From: Limnoperna fortunei
Taxonomy: Eukaryota > Mollusca > Bivalvia > Mytilida > Modiolidae
Length of the DNA: 64,000 bases
Direction of reading: 5' to 3'
Assembly: GCA_944474755.1 (NCBI GenBank)
Contig: OX104115.1
Coordinates: 59,276,648-59,340,647, forward strand
Shown: positions 1 through 14,080 of the stretch, piece after piece
Numbering within the stretch: position 1 is the first letter of the stretch
Layout of the letters: each line of letters opens with the position of its first letter
The notes under the pieces: model-generated
Told to the model about the DNA's origin: nothing
The model's input: only the letters and a program-made list of their open reading frames with translations
Databases searched by the model: none
Program-made: the position numbers and the translations under genes

Positions 1-19
1 ATTATTATTATTATTATTA
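1..19. repeat. (ATT)n microsatellite
   Basis: The window opens inside a run of about six ATT units, so the repeat may extend further left. Confidence 0.9.
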
Positions 20-1960
20 CTGGTAACATTTATTTACACAGTTTCCAAACTTTTACATGTTGTGTATATTTGAGTTAACGTGTAAGTTTTACGTTTCCTC
101 AGCCTTGGCATCTTTATAAGGTATTCGAAATCTTATATACATCCTGTGTTCTGACACTTCGGTGTATTCAAATCATACCTGTCTTGGCAAGAGGGGTGTG
201 CCTTTCTAATTTCGAATTACATGATTAACCTTTAATCTGGTTAGCTCTTGAAAAAGTCCGAATATTCATACTTCAAAGTCGGCGTCAAATGATCTAATAA
301 TTGCAATAAACATCCTGTTTGTTTACCTGCTAATTCTGTTAATTACCCTTCATAAACGAGTAAAGATTTACCTGTAACATTTTCACGTCCAGGTACAACT
401 GCCGTTTCAAGACGTGCAAAATTACCCACGGAATTTTATTATATATATAAAAATAATCATATAAATATATCTTTTATTACAATTATTATTTAGGTAAATT
501 ATATCTGAGTTAATAAAGACAGGTTAAAATTTGTGTCCAAAAATACTTTTATTAAAACAAAGAGCATTAAGAAGTATTTGGTAATCTTATGTTGTCAGCC
601 GGTCATTAGTCATCGCCACAGTTTATATATTCTTCAAAGAGTTAAGGCAGAAAAACATATTTTTAGACTGGATTATTTATCATATTTACTGGATAATTAC
701 ATTTATCACGTCACAAACGCAGTCACGTGATAAAATACTGTCAACATGGCGACCCCCATACACAAAATTTTACCACCTTTAATCCACTCTAGAAGCGTAA
801 CGGTAAAGAATACAATAAAACATCAAAAGGTAATTATATTTCTTTTTATTTGAAGAATAACATATCAAATTTTCATTTTTTCGCGAAGTTTCCCTTTAAA
901 GTTTATTTTCCTTTCAATTTTATACAACTCTACAAAAGAAATTCAATTACTCTTATATTTCTTTTCTGCATCATGGGTATAAAAATTTGCATGTACATGT
1001 AATTATCCAACTAGTTCACTTGCCCCATCTGTCACTTCTTAAAAGACAGTTTTCTTCAATAAACAATTATCTTTCTTAATTAGATTTTAAAGCAGACGGT
1101 TTCATTCATTAACGCCCCTTATTGTTAGTTAACAGTATATCATGTGACCTGTCACATTGTCCCAAATAAAAAACAATATACTATCTGTATAGTGTAGTTT
1201 ATATTAACAGTAAATTACCAGATTACATGGCCGTTCAGGTTACGCACCATCATTTACATGAATCGAGTGCAGCATTCTAATTCAATTTTAACAAAACGTT
1301 TCAGTTAAATTTAAATAAAATTTCTGTAAATCTGTCGAGCCTATTCACGACTAATTACTAGGTTGTAGGAGAAAAATCGCGCTGTATGACCCTTGACTAA
1401 ATTAAGTGCAAGATGTCCTCACAGCTCCAGGCAGTCAGCGGTCAGTTGGTCTATCCACAAATGGACAATTCACTCTAATTATCAAGATGTCATTTAAAAA
1501 GTTAGATCTCCTATCTTGTCAGGTCAGAATAGTTACAATTTATATAAATTTTGAGCCCCTTGGGCATAAAACTGCTGAAAAGACACTCAAGTACTTGAAA
1601 TTCAACAGAAGCCATATTCACAACTGTCACAAAAAGTCTATTTGAACATGGCATTTAGTGACAAAAGTTAATTATGTCTGCTGTGAAAGGCGTAATGAGG
1701 ACTCTTATAGGTGAGATAAAAGGAGATATAAAAAGATAAGTTACTGAATGCATAATGCATATAAAATTATCTCCCTTGGATGTGCATCTTGTGCCAACTT
1801 TGGTGATGTGCTTTTATGTTAAGGGAATCCTTTAAATGTACATTTAACAATTTTTTAAAATTACAATTAAAATTTATTTATACTGCAATATTTTTTTTTA
1901 ACATTTTAATAACTGATTTTTCAATTACCATTTATATATGCATTTAAAAATTATTAACTT

Positions 1961-2051
1961 CTACTTTGATCATACAGCTTTAAAAAAAACACTTCATAAA
2001 TGCATGTAAAAGAAAAAAACAGATATGGATCATTTGTAATGATCAAAGTAG
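1961..2051. repeat. Short perfect inverted repeat
   Basis: CTACTTTGATCAT at 1961-1973 is matched by its exact reverse complement at 2039-2051, leaving a 65-nt loop. It could be a decayed MITE or a chance palindrome; no target duplication is apparent. Confidence 0.5.
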
Positions 2052-3679
2052 TTACGAATGTTTGTATTTCATATTCAAACCCAATGAGACACATTTTGAA
2101 TATTTTCCATTCTATGTGTAAAGTTATGGCTGAGGAAATTTGTGCACTTTGTCTGTGATGTTTATTTTCGATAAAATTGATGTTAAAACTTTTTTAGTAA
2201 TTGTGTTAAAATTAGATAAAGTTGAATCATATGATAGCAGGGAGTCTCCAGACTTTTCTTTGTTTCTTTGATCTTTTGGTATATCACCTGTATGCAATAA
2301 TCCATGACCTAATTATGACCAAATAACCAAAAAATTTGAATACAATTAAAAAACATATTTTCATTCAGAAAAACAAAGAAAATTGTCCTTTGTAGTTAAA
2401 AACAAATAAAAACATTTGTCACCTTTTCAAAAAAATGTTCTAATTAAGTTAGTTGAAAGTCAATTGAAAATCTCATTATTTCACCTGAGGTAATTATTAG
2501 ATCCCATTAACACCTGACTGGTAATTGAATTAACAGGTAATCCCTAATGGACTTCAAAAGGTGAATCTTGATTACAGATTATTTGTTTTATTTTCTTTTA
2601 TTCTTATCAAAACACAGACACCCATATGGACATGAGCTTCTTTATGGGGATGTTTTGATAGCATAAACTATTTTCATTCAATCAAATTTAAGCTGTAAAA
2701 TTCCTCATGGACAATGACTGATATAGACATCCCTTAATTTCTTAAGGATTAACTATAAATCCTTAAATGTACTTTTACACCTAATGTCGTGAAACTTTCC
2801 CAGGAAGGTAGTGTTATTACAACATTCTACAAAACAAAGCTTCAAGAGGTGTGACAAATCTGAAAGTCTACACACTGTTTATAGAATTACCCCTTGTTTT
2901 TTAAGCATTTTATTTCAGTTTAAAAAAAATATGCCTCTAGATCTAAAAATAAAATTTAAAAATTTGTTAAATATTTATAAGATTACAAGTTTTTTCAATG
3001 GGAGATTCAAACGAATGGCTGCATCTTGTATTCAAAACACGTAACCATGTGAAATATATTCCCATGTCAATTTCAACATGAATGAAACATGTCATTTCTT
3101 ATTTGTTACGTAGCTCCTATTCACACATCTTTATAACTAAATAAAAATATTTGACCACACACAATATTTCCAGAGTTACAAACACACAAGGCCTGTTAAA
3201 AGACTTCCGTATTTGTATGTTTTCAAAACAGACTAATGTAAACTACACCAAATCATAAAGACTTCATTTAAATATAGAAATAGCAACAATTTTATCACGA
3301 GGGTTATAATGTGTTAGTAAATACAGTATAATATGGTATATGACGTAAAACCATACCTTAAAATACATTGAGAAAACAGGTGTCAAAGCAAGTTACTGTT
3401 TTATGAATGAATCATAAAAACTGGTTCCCTTTTCTGTAATAAAATTCTCCATTGTTTCAATATTTTTGGTACAATATTTGTGTTGGGTACAAATTGTAGT
3501 ACAAGAAAACCCAATGTAAAGTGCCCCCATTACAGCTGTTTTTCACTTTATTCTAGCAACCAACCAACCAACCCAACTGAATCCCATTATATCTGGATTT
3601 AACAGAACCCATATCGTAATACTGCAAAGAAAGGTGTGATCTGGAAGTTCCATTGTAATAAGTAACAGAAACGTTTTAA

Positions 3680-3905
3680 CGGTGGATGAGACATTTACCC
3701 ACTCCGGCACAATACATAAAAGTGTATAGGTGATATAGACTTCAGCTTGAGCTCCATGACCAATACAGAAAAGTAATGGTGGACAAGACTTGATCCACTT
3801 CAGGGATGACCTTAAAGAATAATAAAGGTAATTTAGGTGGATGAGATTTTATCCATTCTAGTGTACAATTTATCCACTCCAGACTACCGGAGCATCAAGA
3901 ACAAC
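3680..3905. repeat. Degenerate tandem repeat with GTGGA/TCCAC units
   Basis: Blocks beginning GGTGGA recur at about 3681, 3778 and 3836. Each is followed 15-20 nt later by a TCCAC- or CCCACT-like segment, so each unit could fold as a small hairpin. Spacing is irregular and identity low, which suggests an old tandem repeat. Confidence 0.35.
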
Positions 3906-4052
3906 AAAAGTGTACTGTGAGCACGCTCAAAGTGATACCCCCTGCTTCGTTATCAAGTCCAATCATCTCCCCTGAATAATATCGGACAACGACGAAAATT
4001 CTTCATGCACATTTACACAGGGTGATTCCAATATATCTCCCAAACAAGTTTT

Positions 4053-4066
4053 GGGGGGGGGGGGGG
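4053..4066. repeat. Homopolymer G tract
   Basis: Fourteen consecutive G bases in AT-rich DNA. Comparable tracts lie at 12577-12588 (C12), 46196-46213 (G18), 50494-50504 (G11) and 50725-50740 (C16). Confidence 0.9.
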
Positions 4067-6748
4067 TGTTATGTTCTGTGTGTGTGAATCTGAAATACAT
4101 TCTTCAACTCTGACAAAAGTGTGAAGTATTAGAATAACAAATATTATTATTATTTTTCATGAATGATTTTTGTTGAATAAGTGACAAATGTGAAAATGAA
4201 ATTAAATATATGTTTTACTAAATTCCAACCATTTCTTTAATATCTGCAAACACTGAGGCTATTTAAATAATAATTGACAGAATCATACAAGCTTTCTGCA
4301 CATTTTCTCATGAAAACCTAAAGGTAAATACAGACATTTGAAATGCAGATCAAAAAGATAAATTTAATAAAAGAACATTTCTCAAAAATAAATACAACTG
4401 AATATGTTTGTTAAAAGGAAAAAAAACTAATGTAAAATTGATAACGATGTAAATTTCATTCCATTTCTACGATTTTCAAATAACTTTTACCATACATAGA
4501 TATTAATTTAAGCAATAATGATATTATGGGTCCTTTATATGATGTAATTGACGATTTAACACCTTTTAGTAACATTATACATTTTCTTTGTACACAAATT
4601 TTTATTAAATTCGATAGGAATTTCCATTATAAATTCAACCCAGCTCGCACCTTCCTGTTAAATTCTCATCTAAATTTTTACATCTTTTATTCATATCTTA
4701 GTAACCATGGAAAAGTTTGTATCTTTTTCTGTGACAAATAGTTTGTATATTAGCAGGGTGATATTCATCGTTATGACAGACGCTTTTTTAGAACTGTTCA
4801 GTAAACCAGAAATTTAATTCTAAACCCATCGACTAATAACAAATAATTTCCCTTCACTTATGGTGAAATAATGTAGATGAAAAGGCAACACTTTTAACCT
4901 TAAGTTGTGTAAAATGGAGATAAATTCAGCAGCTGTCAGAAGGATTGTTGCCATTTAAGCATGATTAAGTCCATAACAGTATCGTTTGTTAAAATACGAT
5001 ATTTATGAATCGCGAAGGGAACTTCAAAATAGAGACCTGTCAGGCAAAGGTAGAATTTAGACAGAACTTTGACCACTGCATTGTTACAGGGGCTATTTAA
5101 CAACAAGACTGACCGACACTGCAACAAGTTCAATCTGCCAAGACAACAATTAATAAAATACATTTCTGCAAAATTGATTTGCATAAATACTATTATTTGA
5201 AAAGTCAGCCTTCTGGAACTAATGAAAATGTGTATTTAATGATTTGGTTTTCAATCATCGAAATTCTTTTATTGCTCAGGTGTTTTCTGAAAAATATGAC
5301 TTCAAAGGTGACATTTACTCTTAATTAAAAACATAGAATAATGCTACATACCAAGAGAATTAACTATGTTTGTTGTTACGATAAAAAAATTGCACCTGAT
5401 GAAATTTATTGGATATACATAAAAAGTAATGGTTTTATAATAATTTTCAAATTATAATAAAACAACTAAATGCCAGTTTAGAAAATAATATTGCAAATTA
5501 AAAATGTACAATATATGAAATTTACACTTCTGAAGCTTTTATACCTAAAATTAAATAATGGAACTTCTATTACACAAAGATAATATACTGTCAACTTTTA
5601 ATAAAATTTTAAGTTAACATAAATACACACATCACAAATTAGTTTCTCAATAGCTAAACCATCAAATTAAGAGGTAACCGTTTTAAATTCGAAGGTTTGC
5701 TGACATTGGTTTGTGATTTGACAGTCACAATCTTAGTGTATAGGTATTTGTGATTATCAAATCATCTGATGCAGGCAAATATTCAAATACATTTTGGTTA
5801 TCTTCTTTCTTATGCAAGGGCAACACAAAACTGACTGAACTGACAAATCCGAAAAATGTTTTGTTGTGAGGAATTCTAGGACTAACCCATAGTTATGTTA
5901 AATAGATTGTCAATTTTACATGGAACATTAGCCAATCAAATTACAAATAAAATCACCATTGGAATTCCAAATTATTTGGTTACTAGGATTTTACTAAACA
6001 AAAACCAAATAAAACCCATTACATGCAAATTATAGGACTACAAAGCGTTAATGCCGGGACATGCAAAAATTGATAGAAGTATCAATTAAGGATTTAAAAA
6101 CACTCTTGCATCAGTTATCTTAATCCAGGTCGCCAATATAAAACAACGAATGTGAACTACTGAACAAACAACAGATTTAGGATAATTCCCCTAATGACAC
6201 AATTGCAAGGTTGATCAAAGATTAAAAGAATTAAATTCTAATCTTTTAAAGTGTGCAGATTTCAGAATTATATTTCAAGTCGTGAGGGGATAAAGAAATC
6301 TGCTTCGTAAGACATTCAGACAGTTTCAGATTACATAAAGCATTGCTTTTAATGACAATTTAATCTGCAGGCCTTAAATAATACCGCAAGGGTGCATATA
6401 ATTGATTTTAAATTTTCCGACAAAAAGTGAATAAGAAGTCTGTTAGTCATCACACCCGGAGGACAAATTAACCAGAAGAAAAGGACAATAATCTAATGAT
6501 TAACATTTCATTAACATCAAAAGGTATCAACTTAATATTCAGTATACATGTAGACCTTGTTGTGGTACGTCAACAATACCAAAACACAAGCAAATGCAAC
6601 CTAAGGGTACAATGAACTTTAAAAACATGTGCATGGTCTCCATGAAACATGTTTCACCAAATAATTGTAAAGCCTTACAAAATTGAACAGCAGCACTTTA
6701 TGATGCACAATTTTCTTTCTTTTTCATGAAAAATTTCTGATTTTAAAA

Positions 6749-6902
6749 TTCAGAAATAGAGAAAGACACATGATTTAAAAATTCAGAAATAGAGAAAGAC
6801 ACATGATTCAAAAATTCAGAAATAGAGAAAGACACATGATTTAAAAATTCAGAAATAGGGAAAGACACAAGATTTAAAAATTCAGAAATAGAAAGAGACA
6901 CT
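6749..6902. repeat. 33-bp tandem repeat, about 4.6 copies
   Basis: TTCAGAAATAGAGAAAGACA followed by CATGATTTAAAAA begins at 6749, 6782, 6815, 6848 and 6881, an exact 33-bp period. Copies differ by a few substitutions and the last is truncated. It is a minisatellite with no sign of coding. Confidence 0.95.
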
Positions 6903-7077
6903 TTCATTGACTTAGTTTCATGTTAAAGAGTCTTACATTGCTTTCAAGTTCGGTTATGACAAACAATAGGGACCTTTCAATGTCTTCATAAAATATTATT
7001 CCTAGAATCGCTTTCATTATAAGGGATACTGTGTAATACATATGATGATCGTATTCTGTTCCGTTGAACATATTTTT

Positions 7078-7286
7078 ATTGTTTGAATGTGGTTTTTGTA
7101 CATTACAGCAAATTTCCATCTATATCATGGTGTCCAAGTTTTATAAGGGGGGAAAGGAGGGGGTTAAAGAACCAAAGATTCCAGTGAAAACTCAACTTTC
7201 CATAGAAAAACTAAAAAATCTCAGTGCTGACAAAACAATGATCAACAGTAGAAGAAAAAGAGGCTTTACCACTTGGCCACAGAGTT
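7078..7286 (-). mobile_element. Old, degraded tRNA-headed SINE copy
   Basis: On the minus strand this has the order of the SINE family seen across the window. The tail region (CAGCAAATTTCCATCTATATC, then a decayed form of the cgtccagttttta block) comes first. A decayed head follows, with CTCAGTGCTGACA, TGATCAACAGTAG and CCACTTGGCCAC. Divergence is high and the short plus-strand ORF across it is a shadow. It is one of the oldest copies here. Confidence 0.7.
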
Positions 7287-10200
7287 AATACACTGGATTT
7301 AGTTTTTTTAAGTAGTCTCTTAGTTTCTTTATATTTATATTTAAATATTTGTCTATACCTCTTAAATATATTTCTTCTAATAACATTTCAGATTAGAAAG
7401 GATGAAACCAAGTAAATTCTTAAATATATCAAAAACATCTAAACTATTAAATACCTGAAATCATTTTTGAAACACCTTATAAACTTTATCATTTAAATAT
7501 TGTATATTAAAATCCATTTACTTATATTAAATCTAATTTATCCAACATACCTTGTAATCAGATTAAAGGATAAAAATATGGTCTTCGGCAAAAAATGACA
7601 AAGCAATAACCGATTTAAATCCGTATATGGCACCTCTGCACAGCATAGACATTCATACACTGTAGAGGGCACATCACAGTCACTAATATTTACTATACCC
7701 ATGCATCAATAATCACTGTATTCCATTTAATTTACCAGTTAAAAAATTTAAATTCATTGAAGCGTACCTGACTAAATATCTATGTATGTGGGAAATTGGA
7801 TGTGGTCAACTTCAATGGGAATACGGCCAATGACCAATTTTACCTCTAGGGGTAGTGGTACAATCGTTGGTACCATATTTTCTTAACGTAATTGAAAATT
7901 ATTGTTCTTCGCGGTGGACTGGTGACACCTATTGTTTACACGGAAAGTTTCATTAGTGAATCATTTTTGACCAAAATACGTACATTGAAAACAAACCCTG
8001 TTTTGAATGTAAGGTGTAATATTTTAAATATCTGTAGTTGGGGTGATAAAATAACAACAGGTGATATAGAAAATAAAACTAATTATGGCCGCTGATGACC
8101 AGGCCTGATATCAGTATGGTACAAATGACCACTGCTATAAAATAGTATTGTACTCATAGATGACACCATTTATAGTAGAAAATTAATTCTTATTCAGTAG
8201 GTGTCACCATGTCTACTAAATCTGTCAAATGTTAGATTTCAGGAGTAAGTGAAAATTGGAGAATTGTTGAAATGTTTATTTAAAGATAGACTTTTTTTAA
8301 CTCAACATAAAAGACTGTTTTTTAAACAATAAAAGGAGAGAAAATAAACAAATAAACCAATGACAAAGGCAGGTTCTGGGTTTTTGACTTATAAGTGTAT
8401 GTCAGTTTTAGGAATTATTTAAATGTATTAGGAAAAATAAAGGCTACTTTGGCAAACAAAAAAATGAGGAAAAATAATGGCTACTTTGGCAAAAAAAAAT
8501 GAGGAAAAATAATGGCTACTTTGGCAAGAGAAAAATAAGAAGTATCAAGTAGAATCAATTCTTCTAAAATATTGACTAAAACATATATGAATTATAATTT
8601 AAAATTTATTATGTCAATAAGCGAAGAAATACCAACTTGCACAATGCATTGGGAAATGTATTAATAGCATACAGCATACCCAATACCAAAAATAAATGAA
8701 AAGAATAAGGCTTTCCAAACACTTAGTCTCCATAAGGGTAGAAAGAAATGCTGTTTCATTAAAAAATCTTTTAACATTCCAACATTTATTTAAAGGTACT
8801 AATCCTAACTTCAGTGGTAGAAAAGAAAAAATACTTGATCATTTATTTTCGAATTTTGAAATGAAAACATTTATCTTCTGCAGATTGTAAACTTATATTT
8901 CATACCTAAATGTGAATCTAATGTGAATTTCAGATACAATAGGTAACCAAAACAACAATGCAAAATTTACAATTTTAAACCCTTTGTAAACAATGCAAAG
9001 TATTTCTGATAACAAAGAAAGTGAAAATCTCTGAATTTACTGAGAAAATCTTCTAATAATTGACAGCAAGATTATATTCAATTTCTAATGATAAATGGTG
9101 ATTTAATGACACTGGTTTTATTATAGGGTAAAACCTTTCTGTACAACAGAAAATTGGATTTTATTTATATTGTATTCACATATTACTTATTCCCTTTGTT
9201 GTGAATAATTACTGTAGGTGTATAAATCTTGAAACCAAGATATTGGCTATCTTTACTGATGTAACCAGCTTTCAACTGTTTCTATAGATTATCGTGTAGA
9301 TGTTGACACGTGAAATTTATATTTAATACGGGTGTAAAGTTATTTTAGTAAGAAAATAATTGATTTTTTCAGTAGCTTGTCGTAATTTCCATATTGTGCA
9401 TATATCGTTATCTGTTGAAGACGATACTTTTATTGTTATTGTCATGCAATTATAAGCTAATCAGATTTCAATTTGTATCTATTTTCTGAAATGTGAATAA
9501 ATAATAAAAGCTAGACAGTCTACAGCGAAGTGTAACACTTTTAATCCAGCTGTTACCGGCAATTTCATTTAACATGGTCGTCTTATGTTTTCTACCTGCT
9601 GTTTATTCCAATGGTCTTGCATGATAAACACCGGTATTAAGCCATGGAATGAACGATAACGAATAAGATCTGCCAAAAATAGGATATGAAAATAAAGAAT
9701 GAAGAAAAGTGGCAAAGAATTACCAAATAATTCATGATGCTAGATTTATGATATTAAAAAAAAAAAGATTATTGAGATAGCAACAATTGGGAACTAGAAA
9801 ATGGAAAGTCCATGGATGAAAAATCAGATGGGAGATAGTGCTAAAATCTGACACGGTATCCGACAACCAACAGATGGACCCTGTGTTCTACAGGGTTAAT
9901 GACAAATGGAGATATCTGATAAAAACTGTTCAAAGCCAAAAAAAAGAACCTATGAATGAATTATTTCAAAAATAATTTGGGGTTGGTTGGCAATTTTATT
10001 TTCTGCCAAAATTATTTTAAAAAAAAACATTTTTTAATTAAAAACATGCCAAATTACCAAAAAATAACAACAGGCACACACAGTTTCGAAAATCTAAAAC
10101 AATTTTTTTCAAGTATAGATCAATTCGTGTATTATCAGTCATTAAACAGCAAACTTAGTAATGGCGTTATGAGAACAGAAGGACAAAATAAACAGCTACT

Positions 10201-13200
10201 AGAACTAGGCACAGCTGGGATTGAGTATGACAAGTTAACATAAAAAAAAAGCAAAAACAAAAAAAAAACCAAACAAAAAACCACACAAATGACATCAACA
10301 GATTACAATTTACAGAAAAAATTAATACTTCTTGTTTAAAAATAATTTCTTAACGACTTATGACAAATAACAATAACACACTTTGTCATCAGATAAATTT
10401 AGACAATATTGTAATGATTATCAAAATATTATATAATACTAATGGAAAGTTCTTTGATATTCTTGTTTTTCTTTACAATTGAAGTATTTTTTACAACTTT
10501 TAAGACAAATAGCAAAAGCACACTTTTATTATCAGATAAATATTCAATATTGTACAATTTTTATGAAACCTTATAATAATATATAATACTAATGGATACA
10601 AGGTACGATAGCCCTGTATAGAAACATCACCCAAAGGCTAAACACATCATGTTGAAGATGGGAAGCCTGATTGGGACATGTTATAACATTTGTAAATTTT
10701 CAAGCCCTTTAACATTTTTATTGTTCTGATTTTTATCAATTATGATTAATAACTCTTTTAGTTTTCGTCACGGTTGGCTGGAGAGGGATAAGCTGTACCA
10801 GTCTGTAGGGTATATATGGAAAGCGTAAAGTGTTTTAAACCATGTGGGATGGACATATTTGTCATATTTCCGTAATTTATAAGTTACAGTTTAATGGGAA
10901 TATAATGACTCTACTTCCTACTTTCTTTTTAGTATTTTACTAATGAAAAATCAATTTGTATCTAACATAATCGGTGACACTTAAAATGCGAACATTACTT
11001 TTTTGAATTTATGATAATTCATGACAACTGGCGGAGAACTAAAATAGATAAATATGGTGAACCCTTTTAAAGTCAATCAACATAACTTATTTATTAAGAC
11101 CATTATTAGGGATTATTTCACTTGAGAGCTGTCAGCTTTTTTTCAGTTAATTTTTAAAATTTTGAAAGGCAAAATAGTACAAATATATTGAAAACACATT
11201 GTTCTGTCAATGACAGTCCTAACAGCTGCAGGAAGTGGACTTGACTATCATTGTAATTAATTGCCAATAACGTCAATATCAACCACATGGTGTTGTTATA
11301 CTGAATTTCTTATTTAAAGGAATACATATTAAAAATTTTTTTTTTCAACCAAGTGACTGACTTCTCGGTCCAGAATGTGATCTACCTGATGTTTTTAATG
11401 CGTATTTTGAAATTAAAAGAAGTTGGGAAATTATTTTTTCACATTCATGCAATAATTTGAAATATGACCTAATATGAACTCCTAAGTAACTGTAAACATT
11501 TTTGGTTTTACTTTAGGAAGATACACATTAATATAACAACTGACAACACAGTACTAGGTAGAGAGGCGATTAATAGGTTCTTTTATATGTTTTTGGTAAA
11601 GACCTGTTGATCTTCCAAGAGTGATAGAAATTTTAAGTCTTTCTGCGAGTAGAGCACAGCGGAATGTGCCATAGCAAAGTTCTTGCTTAAGCATTTTGAT
11701 GACACACTGAGTACAGATGAGTAGCGGGAAGATCAACTCAGTTATCACAACCCGACATCAGCCATCTATGGGAAAAAAACAAATTTCCTGTATAAGAACA
11801 CAATATCTTTAATTTTGTTAAATACTAAGCGAAATAGGCTAAGTTTTGATAGAGTCTGGAGTTGGCACACATTTAAATAAAATTCTATGGGTTGCAAAAT
11901 TAAATTGGAAAGTTTTTTTAAGCATTATAAAAGATTTCAATTAAAATTGCATAAGTAGTGGAAACTTAGTGACTTATAATTAGTAAAGAGGAAGATTTAT
12001 CCTCTTAAAAGACATTTTAATTGGACCAACTTCTGGGAAATTTTGTAATCTTATAATAAAAGAGTAAAAAATTTTTTTTCAATGTATCATCTACAGCAAA
12101 TCCTAACAACGTAATGGATACAGTTGTCCGTTACAGATATGGGATGGAATTATATTAAAATAAATTTAAATGGCAGTATTTCTGTTATATCATAGATATG
12201 TTTGAGTTGAGCACACCCCTGTTTTGTAACACTACCAAGCAGGATGACAACTTATTCACATTCATAGAAAGGTGATTACCCAGTGTACAGGAAAATAAAA
12301 CCAAAACCTACAGCGCACTCACTTACAAATGATCCTTGTGAGATTTGAAACATTAACATAAACTTAATGAGATCATTGATGAAATAAAAGAGAAGTGGCA
12401 GATTTATATATACAAACTAAAGTTGTAAATATGGAGTTCAGGTCAATGAAAAAAGAGTGACATCAAATGTAGTGCGAGTAAAAAGAGATTTCAAAACCTC
12501 ATTTTCTTTCAGCTTAAGACAGAATAAACAATAAACAACAGATTAACTTTCATCACAGAACAGCCCCACCTGCCCACCCCCCCCCCCCTGCCTCCCCAAA
12601 AAAACACACACAAAGACTTACGACAACACATAAAACTATAAAGACTGGTTTTTTTGTACTGTAATGCAACAAAATTTTAACAAGCTTTATTAAGTGTCGA
12701 AGAAAAGACACTAATGGACAAAAATTACAGAGCAAACTTACTGATACAACAAGGAATTAGAAATGACACTGACCTAAAAAGGACATCTACAGGGCAAAAT
12801 GACTTGAAAAACAAATTTAATTTTACTGTTATGTAAAATTTAAATGGATGACCGTCATCAGAGTGGACATTATCGTATCTGGTTATCTTAATGGTACCAA
12901 CGTTTAATGGTATAACGCCAAACATGCCAATACAAACAATCGTACCTATATAGTCGAAACATGATTGATATAAAATTATTATAAAGTCGTTATGGATATG
13001 AATCATGTGTTTCATCATCCATACAAATTATGGTACATTAGTATACAGAAATGATAAATACCAAAAAAACCAATATACATGTTTTAAGAAGGATAAAAAA
13101 ACAGCATTTTCTGTAAACAGATTGTTAAAAAATTTCAGCAAGTCATAAGCCAGGAGTCATTTTTGTTTCAAAGCTTCACAAAAATTATGTTTCATTTACA

Positions 13201-13837
13201 TACATAATTGATCAATACCCAGTACAAGGAAATCAGATATTACCTGAAATCAAAATGAAAGAATCAACTAAAGATATGCCTACATATATAATATATGAAT
13301 GCAAGGGTCAAGATATCATCATATTTTTCATATATGACTGAAGTTTTCACCAAAAAGAATGGTTACGAATAGTCAAATTGAACATAAAAAGAAAATTGAT
13401 CTTTTTACATTCATATTTAATTAGTCTTTAGACAATCATCAACTATAGTGTCATTCGTTACTGTGAATTTTAGTCATGTGACTTTGCAGGTGATGAAAAA
13501 TGTTCAAAATGGACAGAAGATGATTCAAGATGACTTGTATAATTGAACTTTTAAAATGTAAAAGCAAATTTTAATTTTTTTCATATCAAAACCGTATTAT
13601 TTTCAAAAATCAGTAAAATAATATTGTATATTATGGCAAAAGGTACTTGCACAAACAACCAATAAAAATAAGTATCAGCTATTGAAATAAAATATTTTTT
13701 TGTTTCAGACCAAAACCAAAACACTGTCTACCTCTTCTATGAAAAGACATTTACCTTTTGAAACATAAAAATATTTGTCCATAGCGTGGTTACATGTTTT
13801 AAAATTCACCGAATAATTTGTGATGCAATAAAATGTT
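7287..13837. other. AT-rich non-coding stretch, no gene recognised
   Basis: Apart from the short tandem repeat near 8430 and a C12 tract at 12577-12588, I find no recognisable gene, RNA or complete mobile element. ORFs of 60-97 codons occur on both strands but none resembles a known domain or lies between good splice sites. Confidence 0.55.
8430..8528. repeat. 35-37-bp tandem repeat, three copies
   Basis: AGGAAAAATAAWGGCTACTT followed by TGGCAA starts at 8430, 8467 and 8502. The length difference comes from the A-run at the unit junction. Confidence 0.9.
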
Positions 13838-14080
13838 TTATTTGTTTGTTTGCTTTCATGTCATTTTCAAAAAATTTGTCAGCTATATCAAGGTTTGTTT
13901 TTACTGGAGATGGACTGGTTGGAGTAGAGGGAGCTCGAGTTCCCATTGAAATCTACTCACCTTCAGCAGAAAAATTTCTGTCAATTAAGGCTTAAATCTA
14001 ACACTCCTTGCCCAAAGTAAGGGTTGAACTCATAAACCAAGTGTTGACACCCCAGTGATATGACTTCTAAGACGACTTGG
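13838..14080 (-). mobile_element. Old, degraded tRNA-headed SINE copy
   Basis: The minus-strand SINE tail is recognisable as a TTTGTTTGTTTG run followed by TTTGTCAGCTATATCA. Further on come GTCAATTAAG and, in the head, GTTGAACTC and GTGTTGACAC. The order matches younger copies such as 44335-44604. The middle is strongly diverged and contains an unrelated-looking purine-rich segment. Confidence 0.6.

Larger units (their letters stand above)
20..6748. other. AT-rich non-coding stretch, no gene recognised
   Basis: I see no ORF with a recognisable protein domain and no convincing exon flanked by splice sites. Short ORFs of 64-82 codons here have low-complexity, AT-driven composition. Small structures inside are listed separately (inverted repeat near 1961, degenerate repeats near 3680, a G tract at 4053). 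The stretch could be intergenic or a large intron. Confidence 0.6.
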